DNA of 64,000 nucleotides from UBA5704 sp036264355 (GTDB lineage: Bacteria; Acidobacteriota; Thermoanaerobaculia; Multivoradales; UBA5704): the NCBI GenBank assembly GCA_036264355.1, contig DATARD010000407.1, positions 1 through 64,000 on the forward strand. Reading direction: 5' to 3'. The translations under genes were made by a program, and so were the position numbers. Below the pieces are notes generated by a model. It searched no databases. It was not told where the DNA came from and was given only the letters and a program-made list of their open reading frames with translations. Shown piece after piece: positions 62,326 through 64,000 of the stretch. The number at the start of each line of letters is the position of its first letter. The first letter of the stretch is position 1.

Positions 62326-63996
62326 ATGCCTTCGAACCTATCTCGCGATACGCAGAGGCAGCCACTCACCGGGCTGCGTGGATGCTGGGAGCTGCTGATC
62401 AAGGTCATCATCCTGCTCATTCTCGTCGGGACATTGCTCGCGCAATGGTTGGAACGCACCCAGCTCAACCCGTTGAGCTGGATCATCGTCCTGATCCTGA
62501 TCATTCTCCTCATCGGTCTGATCCTGCGCCAGAAGCATTTCGTTTTCCTCACCTGCAACCTGACCGCTCCCGCCGGCTGCGTCATGGGCCACACAGATCT
62601 GTTGCCTCCGCGGTCCCTGGAGCCGGTCACCGGAACCGCCGCGGGCCTCGGCTTCAGCCGCTACGAGCTCGAGCTGGTCTATGGGACCTCCGTCATCCCG
62701 GGAGCCATGATCTATGCCGACGCGGCCGGCAATCCCGACCTCACTCTCACGACCGGCAATCATCAGGTCAACAACGGCACGCTTGGTTTTGTCGATCTCG
62801 CGAAGGCGGCGCAGGGAGCGGGGGTGGGCCTGGCGAGCTCGACCCTGTTCGAGGTGCGGCTCCATGTCATCGGCATCGACAGCAGCCGGCACACCTGCTC
62901 GATCACCTTCCAGGTCCCCGCCGCCAAAGCCTACATCCGCTTCATCGGGGGAGCCTGGGTCCACGACACGAGCGTGCCCGACGAGCCACTGCGGGTGGCG
63001 GATGACGACGTCTCCGCGCTGGCCACGGTCGGAGGGAGCATCACTGTGCGGGGAGCCGCGGACGCGTACGGCTGCTCCGGCGAAAGGACCGCCGACTACA
63101 GCGTTTGGGCCATTCCAGGCTTCGGCTTCGCGCAGCCGCCCAACGGCTCGGCCGTCGCGCCGGGTCCCGATTGGATCTTGGTGGCGAACGTGGTCTACAC
63201 CGATCCGGATCCCGCCGTCTACAACGCCCGTCTCAACAACAACCGTCTGGTCGGTGATCTCTCGTACCTGACGAACGCAAGCTGGTTCACCCGCCTGGAG
63301 ACGATCTACTTCGATTCCATCCCCGTCGGCGAGATCACGCTCCCCGATCTCGTGGAAACCTCCTGGGACAGCAGCTCGAGGAGCGGCAAATACACCTTCC
63401 TCCTGCGGGTGACGGACAGCTCCGGCAACACCTATTACGACATCCAGCGGGCTTGGCTCGACAACGAGGAGCTGCGGGGCAGGATCAAGTCGTTGCGCTA
63501 TGCCGGTGGCGGCGGTGATCTCCCGCCCTGCACCGATATCCTGATCAACGACGGCGCCGGCGTCGCCCGCAATCTGGATATCCGGGGCTTTGCGACCGAT
63601 CCGCTGATCATTCCAGCCGATCTGACGCAACCGAGCGACAACTTCGACGGCTACAGCGTGACCTTCCGCAAGCAGGGCGCCGGCGGTGAAGTGGTGATCA
63701 GAAGATCGACGGTCCCGGTGCCGGGCCGTGCGGTCTGGACCGGCGGCGCCGGCGATCCGCCCACCGAGGTCCTCGCCACCCTGGACCTGAGCTGGATCGA
63801 CGCCGCCACTCCAGCGCCTGTCGATGCCGACGGGAATCCGATTCCCGCCGACCAGAGGCTGGCACGAAAAACGAGCTGTACTTTCGACATCATCCTGCGC
63901 GCCAGTGACAAGACGATCGTCAGCGAGGGGACACACCATACCGTGCCCGGAGGTGTCTACACCTTCCCGGTCAAAATCGTGAACGATCTCCCGTAG
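62326..63996 (+). CDS. Membrane-anchored hypothetical protein
   Basis: A 556-residue protein. Two hydrophobic segments near the N-terminus (LLIKVIILLILVGTLLAQWL; LSWIIVLILIILLIGLIL) form a hairpin anchor, and about 480 residues of beta-rich, Asp/Gly/Ser/Thr-rich sequence follow. Ig-like stretches such as FTRLETIYFDSIPVGEITLP and YTFLLRVTDSSGNTYYDIQR suggest several beta-sandwich domains. There is no lipobox or LPXTG tail and no recognised family. AAAGGAGAGA precedes the ATG. It is divergent from marR, sharing a 148-bp region, and ends 4 bp before the window edge. Confidence 0.72.
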   Translation: MPSNLSRDTQRQPLTGLRGCWELLIKVIILLILVGTLLAQWLERTQLNPLSWIIVLILIILLIGLILRQKHFVFLTCNLTAPAGCVMGHTDLLPPRSLEPVTGTAAGLGFSRYELELVYGTSVIPGAMIYADAAGNPDLTLTTGNHQVNNGTLGFVDLAKAAQGAGVGLASSTLFEVRLHVIGIDSSRHTCSITFQVPAAKAYIRFIGGAWVHDTSVPDEPLRVADDDVSALATVGGSITVRGAADAYGCSGERTADYSVWAIPGFGFAQPPNGSAVAPGPDWILVANVVYTDPDPAVYNARLNNNRLVGDLSYLTNASWFTRLETIYFDSIPVGEITLPDLVETSWDSSSRSGKYTFLLRVTDSSGNTYYDIQRAWLDNEELRGRIKSLRYAGGGGDLPPCTDILINDGAGVARNLDIRGFATDPLIIPADLTQPSDNFDGYSVTFRKQGAGGEVVIRRSTVPVPGRAVWTGGAGDPPTEVLATLDLSWIDAATPAPVDADGNPIPADQRLARKTSCTFDIILRASDKTIVSEGTHHTVPGGVYTFPVKIVNDLP

Positions 63997-64000
63997 CTCC

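Overview
The window is high-GC DNA, densely packed on both strands with many 4-bp start/stop overlaps. Gene content fits a diderm soil- or sediment-type bacterium. My best guess is Acidobacteriota, possibly Thermoanaerobaculia-like. This rests on HTH-TPR regulators, GAF-AAA-Fis regulators with an altered GAFTGA loop, an Agl23/TIGR03663 membrane protein and DUF2277; no rRNA or other marker is present to prove it. Many start codons sit 6-10 nt behind a TANNNT box with no Shine-Dalgarno sequence, which suggests frequent leaderless transcription.

Layout. 0-6.3 kb: yceD-like gene, glycosyltransferase pair, srkA kinase, ettA. 6.3-8.4 kb: a compact sortase locus of two secreted low-complexity proteins with LPRT[A/G]S sorting tails, each behind a sigma-54-type -24/-12 site, followed by a class D-like sortase. 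8.4-23 kb: sensor kinase, M28 peptidase, a decayed secreted/membrane gene with its polytopic partner, coiled-coil protein, ATP-dependent DNA ligase, NCS2 permease, HutD, DUF349 protein, PAP2 phosphatase. 23-26.7 kb: HTH-TPR regulator, a secreted peptide with three Cys-pair repeats, a broken HTH paralogue, then a 760-bp satellite-like array (20-bp monomers in a 140-bp higher-order unit) just before uvrA.

29.6-34.2 kb: remnants of a peptide/regulator pair, an MntA-HepT toxin-antitoxin operon, an intact Cys-rich peptide plus GAF-AAA-Fis regulator, and a Uma2-type nuclease. 34.4-37.1 kb: partner-switch signalling genes (tiny membrane protein, RsbW-like kinase, STAS protein, PP2C phosphatase) behind another sigma-54-like site. 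37.2-42.8 kb: protein-damage and peptide turnover genes (isoaspartyl peptidase, TldD/PmbA, amidohydrolase, two exported isoaspartyl methyltransferases).

42.9-49.7 kb: an accessory patch. A TIGR03663 gene has its 3' end duplicated on the far side of an AbiE toxin-antitoxin pair. This is followed by a 21-bp repeat array, two HigA fragments, an inverted-repeat element, a multiply frameshifted SEC-C gene and a lower-GC propeller lipoprotein. 49.7-55.7 kb: a third Cys-rich peptide, HipBA, a 1149-aa repeat/propeller protein, DUF2277. 55.7-64 kb: sulfatase-like membrane enzyme, two secreted/anchored unknowns, membrane hydrolase, a MarR-OYE-NADP oxidoreductase cluster, and a membrane-anchored unknown at the right edge.

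The most unusual content is the sortase/LPXTG system in an apparently diderm genome, the recurring secreted Cys-rich mini-proteins next to HTH-TPR or GAF-AAA-Fis regulators, and the two satellite-like arrays.
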